64,000 bases of DNA from Hwanghaeella sp965227365 (GCF_965227365.1 NZ_OZ245754.1:2356001-2420000); one strand, 5' to 3'. Shown: positions 7,772 to 18,412, numbered from the stretch's first letter. A program made the numbers and translations. The notes: generated from the sequence alone by a model not told the origin.

Positions 7772-8689
7772 TCAGTCGACCGGGCATTCCCGTTCCATCA
7801 AGTCGGCATAGAGCGACTGCAGCCGAGCGGTGATCTGCCCCCTGCCCCCGTCGCCGATCTGCCGGCCGTCAATCGTGCCGACCGGCATGACGCCGGCGAA
7901 GGTACCGGTCACGAAGGCTTCGTCCGCGCCGTAGACCTCGGTCAGGCTGAAATCCTTCTGATAGGCGGGGATACCGTTTTCATGCGCCAGATCGATGACA
8001 TTCCCGCGTGTGATCCCCTTCAGGCAGTATTTGCCGGTGGAGGTCCACAACTCGCCCTTGCGGACGATGAAGAAATGGGTGGAGTTGCAGGTCGCCACGA
8101 AACCATGCGGGTCCAGCATCAGGGCCTCGTCGGCGCCCGCCTTGTTCGCCTGAATGCAGGCGGCGATGCAGTTCAGCTTGCTCAAACTGTTCCACATCGG
8201 ATCCTGCACGTCGGGCGCACCGCGCCGAACATGCACGGTGAACAGCGACATGGCGCGTTCCTTGGCCGTCGGATGGGCTTCCTTCCATTCCGGAATGATC
8301 ACCACCGTCGCCCCGCCGACATTTGCCTTCGGGCTTTGATAGGGTGTCTTTTTCAATCCCCGGCTGACGACAAGGCGGATATGAACGCCGGAATGCATGC
8401 CGTTGGCGGCGCAGGTATCCATGATCCGCTTCGCCAATTCCTCCGGCGGCATGCCGATATCGAGATCGATGGCCTTCGCGCCTTCATACAGGCGGTCCAG
8501 ATGCTCCTCCAGGAAGGCCAGCTTGTTATTATGCAGGCGGATCCCTTCCCAGACACCGTCGCCGAGCAGAAACCCTGAATCAAAAACCGATACGGTCGCT
8601 TCGGCGCGCGGAACGATTCGGCCGTTCACATAGATCCGAACCGTTTCGTTACGTGGGTCTTCATGATGGGCGTGACTGCCTGTTTCCAT
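7772..8689 (-). CDS. Class IV PLP aminotransferase (branched-chain or D-amino acid type)
   Basis: A 305-residue fold-type IV enzyme. 'VSVFDSGFLLGDGVWEGIRL' is the conserved N-terminal segment, 'WNSLSKLNCIAACIQAN' carries the PLP-binding lysine, and 'ATCNSTHFFIV' and 'GITRGNVIDLA' are the cofactor phosphate and active-site loops. The family includes IlvE, DAAT and aminodeoxychorismate lyase; the sequence does not decide the substrate. ATG at 8689 follows GGGGAGG; the frame is open further upstream but has no good start. It sits between era and the sulfotransferase-like gene. Confidence 0.88.
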   Translation of the reverse strand: METGSHAHHEDPRNETVRIYVNGRIVPRAEATVSVFDSGFLLGDGVWEGIRLHNNKLAFLEEHLDRLYEGAKAIDLDIGMPPEELAKRIMDTCAANGMHSGVHIRLVVSRGLKKTPYQSPKANVGGATVVIIPEWKEAHPTAKERAMSLFTVHVRRGAPDVQDPMWNSLSKLNCIAACIQANKAGADEALMLDPHGFVATCNSTHFFIVRKGELWTSTGKYCLKGITRGNVIDLAHENGIPAYQKDFSLTEVYGADEAFVTGTFAGVMPVGTIDGRQIGDGGRGQITARLQSLYADLMERECPVD

Positions 8690-8757
8690 TTCCGCTTTGC
8701 CTCCCCAAAAATCGGCCCGGCGCTGTTCGGCGACGGCCCTAACGAAAACCGCCGTCC

Positions 8758-9690
8758 TCAGGCGTTGAAATCCAGATTCCAGACGCGATACCGGGCCGGG
8801 TCGTCCTGCCAGCGCTCGCGCACTTTCACGAACAGGTAGAGATGGACCGGGCAATCCAGCATCTCCATCAATTCCTCTCGCGCAGCCTTGCCGATGACCT
8901 TCACGCGCGACCCGCCCTTGCCCAGGATGATCGCCTTCTGGCTTTCCCGCGCGACATAGATCACCTGCTCGATCTTCACGCCGCCGTCATTCGTCGGTTC
9001 CCACAGCTCCGTTTCGACCGTGGTGGCATAGGGCAATTCCTGATGCACGTTCAGGTACAGCTTTTCGCGTGTCACTTCCGCCGCCAACAGCATCTGCGGC
9101 ATGTCTGAAAGCTGGTCTTCCGGGAACATCCAAGGCCCTGACGGGACATTGGCGGCCAAATGATCCAGCAGGTCATATGCACCGTCGCCCTTCAGCGCGG
9201 AAATCATGAACGTATCGGTGAAGACACCCGTTTCATTCAGCCGTGCCGACAGTTCCAACAGTTTCTCGCGCTTAACCAGATCGATCTTGTTGAGGGCGAG
9301 GACGGCCTTGGCCTTACGTTCCACCAATCCGTTCAGGATTGCCTGGTTCTCGTCATTCAGGCCGACGGCGGCATCGACCACGAAGACGGTCTGATCGGCC
9401 TCATCCACCCCCATCCAGGCAGCACCGACCATGGCCCTGTCCAACCGGCGCTTTGGCCTGAATATGCCCGGTGTGTCTACGAAGACTACCTGGGCCTCGT
9501 CCCGGACCGCGATGCCCATGACACGCGTCCGCGTCGTTTGCACCTTGTGCGTCACAATGGAGACCTTGGCGCCGACCAGTAGGTTCACCAGCGTCGACTT
9601 ACCGGCATTCGGCGCGCCGATCACGGCGACGAACCCACATCTGGTTGCGCCGGCGCCCGCCGTTTCAGGGTTGTTATCTTCAGTCGTCAT
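8758..9690 (-). CDS. era: GTPase Era
   Basis: A 310-residue ribosome-assembly GTPase that binds the 3' end of 16S rRNA. G motifs are visible: 'GAPNAGKSTLVN' (G1), 'TTRTRVMG' (G2), 'DTPG' (G3) and 'NKID' (G4). The C-terminal KH domain contains 'ILGKGGSRVKVIGKAAREEL'. The ATG at 9690 overlaps the rnc stop by four bases, which is the classic coupled arrangement with RNase III. The frame stays open upstream inside rnc but that part is a shadow. All key residues are present. Confidence 0.98.
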   Translation of the reverse strand: MTTEDNNPETAGAGATRCGFVAVIGAPNAGKSTLVNLLVGAKVSIVTHKVQTTRTRVMGIAVRDEAQVVFVDTPGIFRPKRRLDRAMVGAAWMGVDEADQTVFVVDAAVGLNDENQAILNGLVERKAKAVLALNKIDLVKREKLLELSARLNETGVFTDTFMISALKGDGAYDLLDHLAANVPSGPWMFPEDQLSDMPQMLLAAEVTREKLYLNVHQELPYATTVETELWEPTNDGGVKIEQVIYVARESQKAIILGKGGSRVKVIGKAAREELMEMLDCPVHLYLFVKVRERWQDDPARYRVWNLDFNA

Positions 9691-10388
9691 TCGGCTTTCT
9701 TCAACTCCGCCAGCAAGGCCGCCGCGGCGGCCTGTTCCGCCGCACGCTTGGACCGACCGGTCGCGCTCTTGGCGACACTGCCCTCGACCTTTGCGGCAAT
9801 TGTGAAGACCGGTGCATGATCCGGCCCGGAACGCTCCACAAGCTCGTAACTCGGCAGCGGCCGGCCACGGCCCTGCAGCCATTCCTGTAAACTGGTTTTA
9901 GCGTCGCGCGGCGGTTCGGTCTCCCGCTCAAGGAACGGTCGCCACAACGGTTCGATAAACCGTTTGGCCCCTTCCAGACCGGCAATCCGGTACACCGCGG
10001 CGATCACCGCCTCGCAGACGTCGCTGGTGATGGCGCTGTTCTCGCGTCCGCCCGAGCTTTCCTCCCCCGGCGACATCAGGATATAGGCCGGAAGTCCGAT
10101 CTGTGTGGCGACCTCCGCCAGGGTTTCCTTGCGGACCAGGGCCGCGTGCCGCTTGGCGATGGGGCCTTCGTCCTCCCGCGGAAAAGCTTCCAGCAGCATT
10201 TCCGCGACGATCAGCCCCAGCACGCGGTCCCCCAGGAATTCCAGGCGCTCGTAACTGGTGCCGGCCCCGATCAGACTGCGATGGGTCAGCGCCCGCCGCA
10301 GCAGTTCCGCATTCTTGTCGGTCAGATCCGCGCCGTCCAGGCGCAACGCGGCGATCAGGGACGCGTCGATCGGTTTAGTAGATCCCAT
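9687..10388 (-). CDS. rnc: Ribonuclease III
   Basis: A 233-residue endonuclease for double-stranded RNA (rRNA and mRNA processing). 'ERLEFLGDRVLGL' is the family signature with catalytic acidic residues, 'SDVCEAVIAAVY' supplies the second metal-binding acid pair, and the C-terminal dsRNA-binding domain ends 'RSKRAAEQAAAAALLAEL'. Two ATGs are possible, at 10388 and 10403; neither has a strong ribosome site, and both overlap the end of lepB, so translation is probably coupled. It lies in the conserved acpS-lepB-rnc-era order. Confidence 0.96.
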   Translation of the reverse strand: MGSTKPIDASLIAALRLDGADLTDKNAELLRRALTHRSLIGAGTSYERLEFLGDRVLGLIVAEMLLEAFPREDEGPIAKRHAALVRKETLAEVATQIGLPAYILMSPGEESSGGRENSAITSDVCEAVIAAVYRIAGLEGAKRFIEPLWRPFLERETEPPRDAKTSLQEWLQGRGRPLPSYELVERSGPDHAPVFTIAAKVEGSVAKSATGRSKRAAEQAAAAALLAELKKAE

Positions 10389-11091
10389 TAAGCAATCGCC
10401 CATAGCGGATGGCGAAAGGCCACTTCCAGATTTCCCAGAGTTCCGCCGTTCCGTCTGTCGAGAAGAACAACCGCTCGGCCCGGCCGATCAGGTTTTCCGC
10501 CGGCACGTAGCCGACATCGTTCAACACGCGACTATCCTGCGAATTGTCCCGGTTGTCGCCCATCATGAAGTAATGGCCTTCCGGCACCGTATAGACGGGT
10601 GTGTTGTCCAAGTGCCAGGTGTCGCCCTTTTCCTCGATGATCGTGTGCTTCACGCCGTTGGGCAGCGTTTCTTCGTACTGGCGGATACGGTTTTCCGCGG
10701 CAGTGCCCTTGTTGATGACGAAATCGTCCATCCGGCGGCGCTCGACCGCTTTTCCATTGATATGGAGAATTCCGCCGATCACCTGAATCTTGTCGCCCGG
10801 CAGCCCGATCACCCGCTTGATGTAGTCGATCTTCGGATTGGTCGGCAGGCGAAAGACCGCGACATCGCCGCGTTCCGGTTCATCACCCGCAATCCGGCCC
10901 GAGAAGGGTATCAGGGCGAAGGGGAAGGAATACTGGCTGTAGCCGTAGGAGTACTTCGCGACGAAGAGATAATCGCCGATCAGCAAGGTCGGTATCATCG
11001 ACCCCGACGGGATGTTGAACGGCTCGAAAGCGAATGTCCGCACGCCAAGCGCGATCGCAAGGGCGAACACGAGGGTTTTCAACAACTCCAT
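10375..11091 (-). CDS. lepB: Signal peptidase I
   Basis: A 238-residue inner-membrane protease that removes signal peptides. One N-terminal helix (LKTLVFALAIALGVRTFAF) is followed by 'IPSGSMIPTLLIGD' with the catalytic serine (S31) and 'DYIKRVIGLPGD' with the catalytic lysine (K92). 'MGDNRDNSQDSR' is the box E motif. The start at 11091 follows GAAGAGAGG. A 13-bp tandem repeat lies in the 180-base gap upstream of this gene. Its neighbours acpS and rnc are the usual ones in alphaproteobacteria. Confidence 0.97.
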   Translation of the reverse strand: MELLKTLVFALAIALGVRTFAFEPFNIPSGSMIPTLLIGDYLFVAKYSYGYSQYSFPFALIPFSGRIAGDEPERGDVAVFRLPTNPKIDYIKRVIGLPGDKIQVIGGILHINGKAVERRRMDDFVINKGTAAENRIRQYEETLPNGVKHTIIEEKGDTWHLDNTPVYTVPEGHYFMMGDNRDNSQDSRVLNDVGYVPAENLIGRAERLFFSTDGTAELWEIWKWPFAIRYGRLLNGIY

Positions 11092-11133
11092 GAAAGGCGG
11101 CCTCTCTTCAACCTGTCAAACCGCGCCGCGCCC

Positions 11134-11170
11134 GGTCCACTTCTGGGGTCCACTTCTCTGGCCCACTTCA
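11134..11170. repeat. Three 13-bp tandem repeats upstream of lepB
   Basis: GGTCCACTTCTGG at 11134, GGTCCACTTCTCT at 11147 and GGCCCACTTCACC at 11160 repeat at exactly 13-bp spacing. They lie 43-79 bases upstream of the lepB start, where they would be in its leader or promoter. The function is unknown; it could be a simple slippage repeat. Confidence 0.6.
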
Positions 11171-11271
11171 CCGGCGCATTGCGTAAATTCCGTCCCGGCG
11201 CGGGATAAGGCCCGGCGCGTCGCCGCAAGTCAAGGCGGCGCCTGCCGTCCCCGACACAGCCAAGGTCTCGG

Positions 11272-11697
11272 CTAGGGTTCAATCGGGTCCGGCCAGTCGA
11301 TCGGAACGGCGGACAGAATCACCACCGCCTGGGCCATGCCCGATTCGTCGGTAAGACTGACATTGGCCTGCGGCTTGTACCCGGGCGGCGTCAGGCTCAA
11401 CAGCCGTTCGCGCGCCCCGCCGGTGATATTCAGGGTCGGTTTGCCCGACGGCAGCGGAACGACTTCCATGTCGCGCCAGAAAACGCCTTTGCGGAACCCG
11501 GTGCCGAGGGCCTTGGAACAGGCTTCCTTGGCCGCGAACATCTGCGCATAGCGGTCGGCGCGGCGCGCCGGCCGTCTTTCAGCTCGAAACCTTTCCTGAT
11601 CCGTATAGAGGCGGCCGGTGAACCGATCGCCGAACTTTTCCAGCGTCTCCCGGATCCGGCCGATATCGCAAAGGTCTGTTCCCAAACCGATAATCAT
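11272..11697 (-). CDS. acpS: Holo-[acyl-carrier-protein] synthase
   Basis: A 141-residue AcpS-type phosphopantetheinyl transferase that activates acyl carrier protein with CoA. 'IGLGTDLCDIGRI' has the Mg-binding Asp, and 'FAAKEACSKALGTG' carries the second acidic ligand and CoA-binding Lys. 'SLTDESGMAQAVVI' corresponds to the conserved histidine-containing C-terminal strand but with Asp in place of the usual His, a small oddity. Its ATG at 11697 overlaps the stop of the DUF2062 gene by four bases. pdxJ, the gene that often precedes acpS, is replaced here by the DUF2062 gene. Confidence 0.95.
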   Translation of the reverse strand: MIIGLGTDLCDIGRIRETLEKFGDRFTGRLYTDQERFRAERRPARRADRYAQMFAAKEACSKALGTGFRKGVFWRDMEVVPLPSGKPTLNITGGARERLLSLTPPGYKPQANVSLTDESGMAQAVVILSAVPIDWPDPIEP

Positions 11698-12260
11698 ACA
11701 GCCGCCCCCGTCCCGCCTTCGGATATTTGTCGGTTCTTCTTGGCCGCGATACGCGCGCGCCGAACCACCTGATACTTGGCTACCATCGCGCGCAGCGGAA
11801 AGAAGAACGCGGCCCAGATGATCACGGCACTGGGCACACCGCCGACCATCATGGGGATGAAGATCGCCCAGAAATGGTCGTAGAGATACCCCAGGCTGAG
11901 TTCCGCATAATTCAGTTCAAGCGGATCCCGGCCAAGCATCCAGACACCGGCGGTATAGATCCAGGCCCAGATGAAGGGAAAGGTCCAGGGATTGCCCACC
12001 ACGGTGCCGATCGCTCCCGCCAGAATGCTGGACCGGGTCACCCAGGCCCCGGCGGCCGACAACAGGATATGCAGACCGATGAAGGGCGTGAAGGAGATCG
12101 CGGCGCCCCAGGCGAAACCGGCGGCGATGGAATACGGCGTTCCCGGCAGCCGCCCGACACGGTGGCGCATGTAATCCGCACTGCGCCGCCATCCTATCGT
12201 CGGCCATACGGCCTCCTTGAAATGATGATGGACGTATCGCTTTCTGCGGCGTTTGAACAT
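11694..12260 (-). CDS. DUF2062 membrane protein
   Basis: A 188-residue protein with three to four hydrophobic helices. 'GTPYSIAAGFAWGAAISFTPFIGLH' and 'VVGNPWTFPFIWAW' are the conserved segments of the DUF2062 family, and the termini are strongly basic. The function of the family is unknown; members often sit beside lipid or envelope genes. It is translationally coupled to acpS (four-base overlap). Confidence 0.85.
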   Translation of the reverse strand: MFKRRRKRYVHHHFKEAVWPTIGWRRSADYMRHRVGRLPGTPYSIAAGFAWGAAISFTPFIGLHILLSAAGAWVTRSSILAGAIGTVVGNPWTFPFIWAWIYTAGVWMLGRDPLELNYAELSLGYLYDHFWAIFIPMMVGGVPSAVIIWAAFFFPLRAMVAKYQVVRRARIAAKKNRQISEGGTGAAV

Positions 12261-12381
12261 GAACGGGAAGCCCGGGTCCTGAAAAGTATATGCCTATCCT
12301 GAAATTGGCGTGTCACGCTTCACGACGCAAGTGCAGCATCCAGGTTTTTGCGTCATTCGGACGGTGCGGCCGCCACCCTTC

Positions 12382-12984
12382 TCACCACATCCGGCCGGCG
12401 GCGTATTCCGGATAGCCCTCGTCATAGGCGACGGCGTCGAAATCCTGTTTCATTTCCTTGATGAACTGCCCCGCGCTGGGAACTTCCGGCCGCGGCGCAT
12501 CCGCACTCCACAGCTGCGACCGCATCAAGGCCTTGGCACATTGGAAGTACATCTCGCCGATCGTCACCACGATGACCGTTTTGGGCAGCTTGTCCTTCTT
12601 GGCGAAGACCCGCCGGATATCCTCGTCCGCCGTCAGCGCCGCCGTGCCGTTGATCCGCACCACATTGTCGCATCCGGGCACCATGAACATCAGGCTGACC
12701 CGCCCGTCGCGAACGATGTTGCGCAACGTGTCGATCCGGTTGTTGCCGCGCCAATCGGGCAGCCAGACCGTCTTTTCGTCGACAATCTTCACCACCGGCC
12801 CGTCCTCGCCGCGCGGGCTGGCATCCGTTCCCTCCGGCCCGACGGTCGAAATCACCACGAAACGCGACGCATCGATCCACTGCCGGTAATGCGGCGTCAT
12901 CCGCTTGGTCACCTTGGTGAGCGAGGCGGGAACGGGCGCGTCATAAAGCGCCTCGAGAGCGTCCAGGCTGTCGATGGTCTGCAT
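12382..12984 (-). CDS. FMN-binding pyridoxamine 5'-phosphate oxidase-like protein (MSMEG_1061 type)
   Basis: A 200-residue split-barrel flavoprotein. 'FVVISTVGPEGTDASPRGEDG' and 'VWLPDWRGNNRIDTLRNI' are the FMN-phosphate-binding segments of the PPOX-like group, and 'RINGTAAL' the next strand. Family members are F420- or FMN-dependent reductases or oxidases with largely unknown substrates. The C-terminus 'QFIKEMKQDFD' and 'YPEYAAGRMW' resemble the MSMEG_1061 subfamily. It starts 26 bases downstream of the rsh stop. Confidence 0.85.
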   Translation of the reverse strand: MQTIDSLDALEALYDAPVPASLTKVTKRMTPHYRQWIDASRFVVISTVGPEGTDASPRGEDGPVVKIVDEKTVWLPDWRGNNRIDTLRNIVRDGRVSLMFMVPGCDNVVRINGTAALTADEDIRRVFAKKDKLPKTVIVVTIGEMYFQCAKALMRSQLWSADAPRPEVPSAGQFIKEMKQDFDAVAYDEGYPEYAAGRMW

Positions 12985-13010
12985 GTTTCCCCCTTGAAAT
13001 CGGAACGGAA

Positions 13011-15173
<2,163 letters not shown>

Positions 15174-15201
15174 GTCTTACACGCCCCCTTAGCGGGGATT
15201 G

Positions 15202-15222
15202 GGGCCGGCGGCAGGCCGGCCC
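15202..15222. other. GC-rich hairpin between rpoZ and rsh
   Basis: GGGCCGGC (15202-15209) and GCCGGCCC (15215-15222) form a perfect 8-bp stem with a 5-base loop in the rpoZ-rsh gap. No T-run follows on the reverse strand, so it may attenuate or stabilise the message rather than terminate it. Confidence 0.45.
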
Positions 15223-15267
15223 GTCTGGTTACTGTCCTTCCCGCAAGCGGGGATCGAGGTGGAAGGC

Positions 15268-15660
15268 TTAGTCTTCAAAGAAACCCGGCTCCATGTCCTC
15301 GAAGGCCGGCATGTCCGGCAGGGCCCGGGCGAAGGGAGACATCGGCTCCGGCTCCGGCTCTTCCACCGGCTTGTCTTCCAGCGTACCGTTCGACATCTGC
15401 TCCATCATGTCGACCTCTTCCGGCTCGTCGACATCGACATGGCGCTGCAGGTTGCGGATCAGCTGGTCCTTGAGTTCGTCGATCTCGACCGTCTCATCCG
15501 CGATTTCGCGCAGGGACACGACCGGGTTCTTGTCATTGTCGCGGTCGACCGTGATCGAGGCGCCGGTCGCGATGTCGCGGCTGCGCTGCGCGGCGACCAT
15601 GACCAGATCAAACCGGTTCGGAATTCTTTCTACGCAATCTTCAACGGTAACGCGCGCCAT
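15268..15660 (-). CDS. rpoZ: RNA polymerase omega subunit
   Basis: A 130-residue protein beginning 'MARVTVEDCVERIPNRFDLV', the near-invariant omega N-terminus, followed by 'AAQRSRDIATGASITVDRDNDK', which wraps the beta-prime C-terminal tail. The C-terminal part (about 75-130) is very acidic and Pro-rich, longer than in enteric bacteria but common in alphaproteobacteria. It lies just upstream of rsh; omega and ppGpp act together in the stringent response. The start is clear. Confidence 0.97.
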   Translation of the reverse strand: MARVTVEDCVERIPNRFDLVMVAAQRSRDIATGASITVDRDNDKNPVVSLREIADETVEIDELKDQLIRNLQRHVDVDEPEEVDMMEQMSNGTLEDKPVEEPEPEPMSPFARALPDMPAFEDMEPGFFED

Positions 15661-16116
15661 GCCAAAACGTCCTTCAATTTAGCTTTCAACTCTGCCGCCG
15701 ACGGTGGGTGTCCCGGGAAGGACCGGCCCAGCCGGTTACCTCAGCACACCACATGAGTCAGGACCGTCACCCAACAACATAGTGGGCCCGGTCCCTAGTT
15801 TCCAACCGAACGACAGAAGTTTTCGGTAATTTTGAGGCGCGGAATATACGGGCTGACCGCCCGCATTGCAACATCAACCCGCCCCGGCCCGCGCGCCCGG
15901 GCCACAGGGAATGACGGGACAGGACCCGGCGCGACTTGAAGCGGCGGAAATCCGACCGATTTCAAGGATATGAGCAGCCGAGAATGCATAGTTGCTTGTC
16001 GGAACTAATTCCAGCCTGTAAGAGATTCCGCTTGTTGAGGCTTGATCACGATACATCTTCTAAGTCATTCGGGTACAAGTCATTTTAAGAGTATTAGAGT
16101 ATTGGGGGCTCGCATA
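15661..16116. other. 456-base gene-free region with a long-range hairpin (rpoZ leader or ncRNA candidate)
   Basis: No gene is supported here. An 11-12 bp stem with one bulge pairs GGACCGGCCCA (15720-15730) with TGGGCCCGGTCC (15783-15794), enclosing about 50 bases. On the reverse strand this would lie in the rpoZ leader. I looked for tmRNA tag codons and tRNA arms, since ssrA-type genes can lie in this neighbourhood, and found none. The right part is AT-rich and probably holds the promoter of the NYN-domain gene. Confidence 0.35.
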
Positions 16117-16803
16117 ATGAATATGGGGTTGTACAAGGAAGAGCGCGTCGCTCTTTTCATTGACGGTGCCAATCTTTATTCCGCCGCTCGGACCCTGGGG
16201 TTCGATATCGATTACAAGAAGCTGCTCGACCAATTCCGCGATAAATGCCAGCTGGTCCGCGCTTTCTATTACACCGCCCTTTTCGAGGAACAGGAATATT
16301 CGCCGATCCGCCCGCTGGTCGATTGGCTGGACTATAACGGCTACACCCTGGTGACCAAGCCGGCCAAGGAATACACCGACGCCCAGGGCCGCCGTAAGGT
16401 GAAGGGCAATATGGACATCGAGCTTGCGATCGACGTCCTGGAAATGGCCGAGCACCTGGACCACGTCATCCTGTTTTCCGGCGACGGCGACTTCCGCCGA
16501 CTGGCCGAAGCGGTACAACGTCGGGGACTGCGGGTCAGCGTGGTCAGCACTATTAAGACATCCCCGCCGATGATCGCCGACGAGCTGCGCCGGCAATGCG
16601 ACAATTTCATCGAACTGTCGGAACTCTCCAAACTGGTCGCCCGGAATTTCCATGACGGTGCACGCCCCGCGCCGCGCCCGCGGAAGGAGAACTTCAAATC
16701 CGCCGACTTCCGGGACGAGGACGATGAAGACCTGGAAGACGACGATTACGAAGACTACGAGGAATTCGACGAAGACGACGAGGCGGTCGTAGAACGCGTT
16801 TAA
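16117..16803 (+). CDS. NYN domain (LabA/DUF88) putative ribonuclease
   Basis: A 228-residue protein. The NYN fold (PIN-like nuclease) begins 'ALFIDGANLYSAARTLGFDIDY', where 'DGANL' holds the first metal-binding Asp; 'KGNMDIELAIDVLEMAE' and 'ILFSGDGDFRRLAEAVQRRG' hold the other acids. The C-terminus (about 190-228) is an extremely acidic run of Asp/Glu/Tyr, possibly a nucleic-acid mimic or protein-binding tail. ATG at 16117 has TTGGGGGC upstream. Its position beside rpoZ is conserved in alphaproteobacteria. The RNA target is unknown. Confidence 0.9.
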   Translation: MNMGLYKEERVALFIDGANLYSAARTLGFDIDYKKLLDQFRDKCQLVRAFYYTALFEEQEYSPIRPLVDWLDYNGYTLVTKPAKEYTDAQGRRKVKGNMDIELAIDVLEMAEHLDHVILFSGDGDFRRLAEAVQRRGLRVSVVSTIKTSPPMIADELRRQCDNFIELSELSKLVARNFHDGARPAPRPRKENFKSADFRDEDDEDLEDDDYEDYEEFDEDDEAVVERV

Positions 16804-16851
16804 ATCGACGCGTCCCCCTGCTCCCATTCACGTCGTCAGCCGGGAAACGCC

Positions 16852-17502
16852 GTGACAGCATCCTTCTCAGGCCCTGACCAGACTTGTGCCCTGTGCCCGA
16901 GGCTGGCCGCCTTTCGTGCCGAAAACCGCGCGGCGCATCCCGACTGGCATAACGGCCCGGTCGACAGTTTCGGTCCGCTTTCCGCCGAGTTACTGGTAAT
17001 CGGCCTCGCGCCGGGCCTGCAGGGCGCGAACAAGACCGGACGCCCCTTCACCGGGGATTACGCCGGCGACCTGCTCTACCAGACGCTGACCGCGCACGGC
17101 TATACGACGGGCACCTACGACAAGAGGCGCGACGACGGGCTGGAACTGATCAATGCGCGGATCACCAATGCGGTCCGCTGCGTGCCGCCGCAGAACAAGC
17201 CGGTGGGTTCGGAAGTCGCCAACTGTCTACCCTTCCTGGCCCGGGAAATCGCGGCAATGCCGAACCTCAAGGCGATGCTCTGCCTCGGTCAGCTCTCCCA
17301 TAACGCGACGTTGCGGGGCCTCGGGTACAAGCAATCGGCCTTCAAGTTCGGCCATGCCGCCATTCACCGGCTGACCGAAACGGGCCCGGTCCTGGTCGAT
17401 AGCTATCATTGCTCCCGTTACAATACGAATACCGGTCGCCTGACCGAGGCCATGTTCGACGCGGTCTTCGACATATTGGACGAACTGATCGCCGCGCGAT
17501 GA
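16852..17502 (+). CDS. Family 5 uracil-DNA glycosylase (UdgB type)
   Basis: A 216-residue [4Fe-4S] DNA repair enzyme. 'VIGLAPGLQGANKTGRPFTGDYAGD' (read across about 48-70) is the family 5 motif A, which differs from family 4 (GEAPG) in lacking the acidic catalytic residue. Four iron-sulfur cysteines are visible: C-A-L-C near residue 12, one in 'VRCVPP' and one in 'ANCLPF'. Motif B is 'DSYHCSRYNTNTGRLT'. It removes uracil, hypoxanthine and related bases. The start is a GTG preceded by GGGAAACGCC. The next gene overlaps its stop by four bases. Confidence 0.92.
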   Translation: MTASFSGPDQTCALCPRLAAFRAENRAAHPDWHNGPVDSFGPLSAELLVIGLAPGLQGANKTGRPFTGDYAGDLLYQTLTAHGYTTGTYDKRRDDGLELINARITNAVRCVPPQNKPVGSEVANCLPFLAREIAAMPNLKAMLCLGQLSHNATLRGLGYKQSAFKFGHAAIHRLTETGPVLVDSYHCSRYNTNTGRLTEAMFDAVFDILDELIAAR

Positions 17503-17921
17503 AAACCGCCGTCGTCATCCTGGTACTCTGCCTTGTCACCGGTTTCGTGATTCTGCGCGCCCTGCGCGCCATGAAAAACCAGATCGCGGCCGATGCGGCG
17601 GCAAGCGACGACTGGAAAGGCGCGAAACGCTTCGGCGGCAAGTTCGAGGGCGACCGCCCGCCGCCGGAGGAGGATGTCCGCCGGGACTGGACGCCCGTCC
17701 GCGCGCCGACATCCGGTGCCCTGGCCAAACCCGGCGCGGGCAGCGCCGGAAACGAATTGAGCGAAACGCTGCTTCGCAAATACGTCGACTGGTGCGACAA
17801 GCGCTGCACGGCCGGCTGGTTGATCGTGCTTCCCGTTTCCGCCCCGGCCACGATATGGTTCCGCGAACGCGCCGACGCGGAATCCTTCGCCCGACACTGG
17901 CACACACGCGCCGGCACCTGA
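17499..17921 (+). CDS. Hypothetical membrane-anchored protein
   Basis: A 140-residue protein with an N-terminal hydrophobic helix (AVVILVLCLVTGFVILRAL, about 4-22), a charged Pro-rich middle, and a C-terminal small domain 'LSETLLRKYVDWCDKRCTAGWL...IWFRERADAESFARHWHTR'. The two close cysteines (CDKRC) may matter. No family is recognised. Its ATG overlaps the glycosylase stop (ATGA), so it is translationally coupled to it. RidA follows 28 bases later. Confidence 0.7.
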   Translation: MKTAVVILVLCLVTGFVILRALRAMKNQIAADAAASDDWKGAKRFGGKFEGDRPPPEEDVRRDWTPVRAPTSGALAKPGAGSAGNELSETLLRKYVDWCDKRCTAGWLIVLPVSAPATIWFRERADAESFARHWHTRAGT

Positions 17922-17949
17922 ACCAAGAAAGCCGTCCTGGGAGGCACGA

Positions 17950-18342
17950 ATGACTTTGACCATCCGCAATCCGTCCACCGTTGCGCCGCCACTGGCGCGC
18001 TATTCGCACGCCATCGAAATTCCAAAAGACGCGCGGGCTTTGTTCATATCCGGCCAGGTCGGCATAGACGCGCAGGGCGTCATGGCCGAGACGGCGGAAG
18101 ATCAATCGGAAAATGTCTGGCTGAACCTGAAGGCCATTCTGGAAGACGCGGGCATGGGGCTGGAGGATCTGGTTCGGGTGAACGCCTATATCACCGATGC
18201 CCGTTATGTCGCCGCCTACCGCACCGGACGGGACAAGGTCCTGACCGGCGATCATGTCCCGGCCTCCACCCTGGTGGTCGTTTCCGGACTGGCCGACCCG
18301 AAAATGAAAATCGAGGTAGAGGCCGTCGCGGCGAAATCCTAG
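17950..18342 (+). CDS. RidA family protein
   Basis: A 130-residue protein of the RidA/YjgF/UK114 superfamily, which hydrolyses reactive enamine and imine intermediates. 'ALFISGQVGIDAQG' and 'LVRVNAYITDARYVAAYRTGRDKVL' are the conserved strands, and 'PASTLVVVSGLADPKMKIEVEAVA' is the C-terminal signature, but the Arg of classical RidA (S/C-R-x-x-V) is replaced by Ser-Thr-Leu in 'PASTLVVV', so it may be one of the Rid2-7 subfamilies rather than a true archetypal RidA. The start has GGGAGGCACGA upstream. Confidence 0.9.
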   Translation: MTLTIRNPSTVAPPLARYSHAIEIPKDARALFISGQVGIDAQGVMAETAEDQSENVWLNLKAILEDAGMGLEDLVRVNAYITDARYVAAYRTGRDKVLTGDHVPASTLVVVSGLADPKMKIEVEAVAAKS

Positions 18343-18412
18343 AACCGGTCACGGTTTGGAGACGGACGAATAAGGCGTCGGCCACGCTTCTGCCCCGGCT
18401 ATTCAGCGCAAT

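Noticed and set aside
15661..16116. tmRNA (ssrA) or tRNA in the gap beside rpoZ
   Set aside because: No tag-peptide codons, T-arm sequence or acceptor stem could be found on either strand; no tRNA or rRNA gene was seen elsewhere either.
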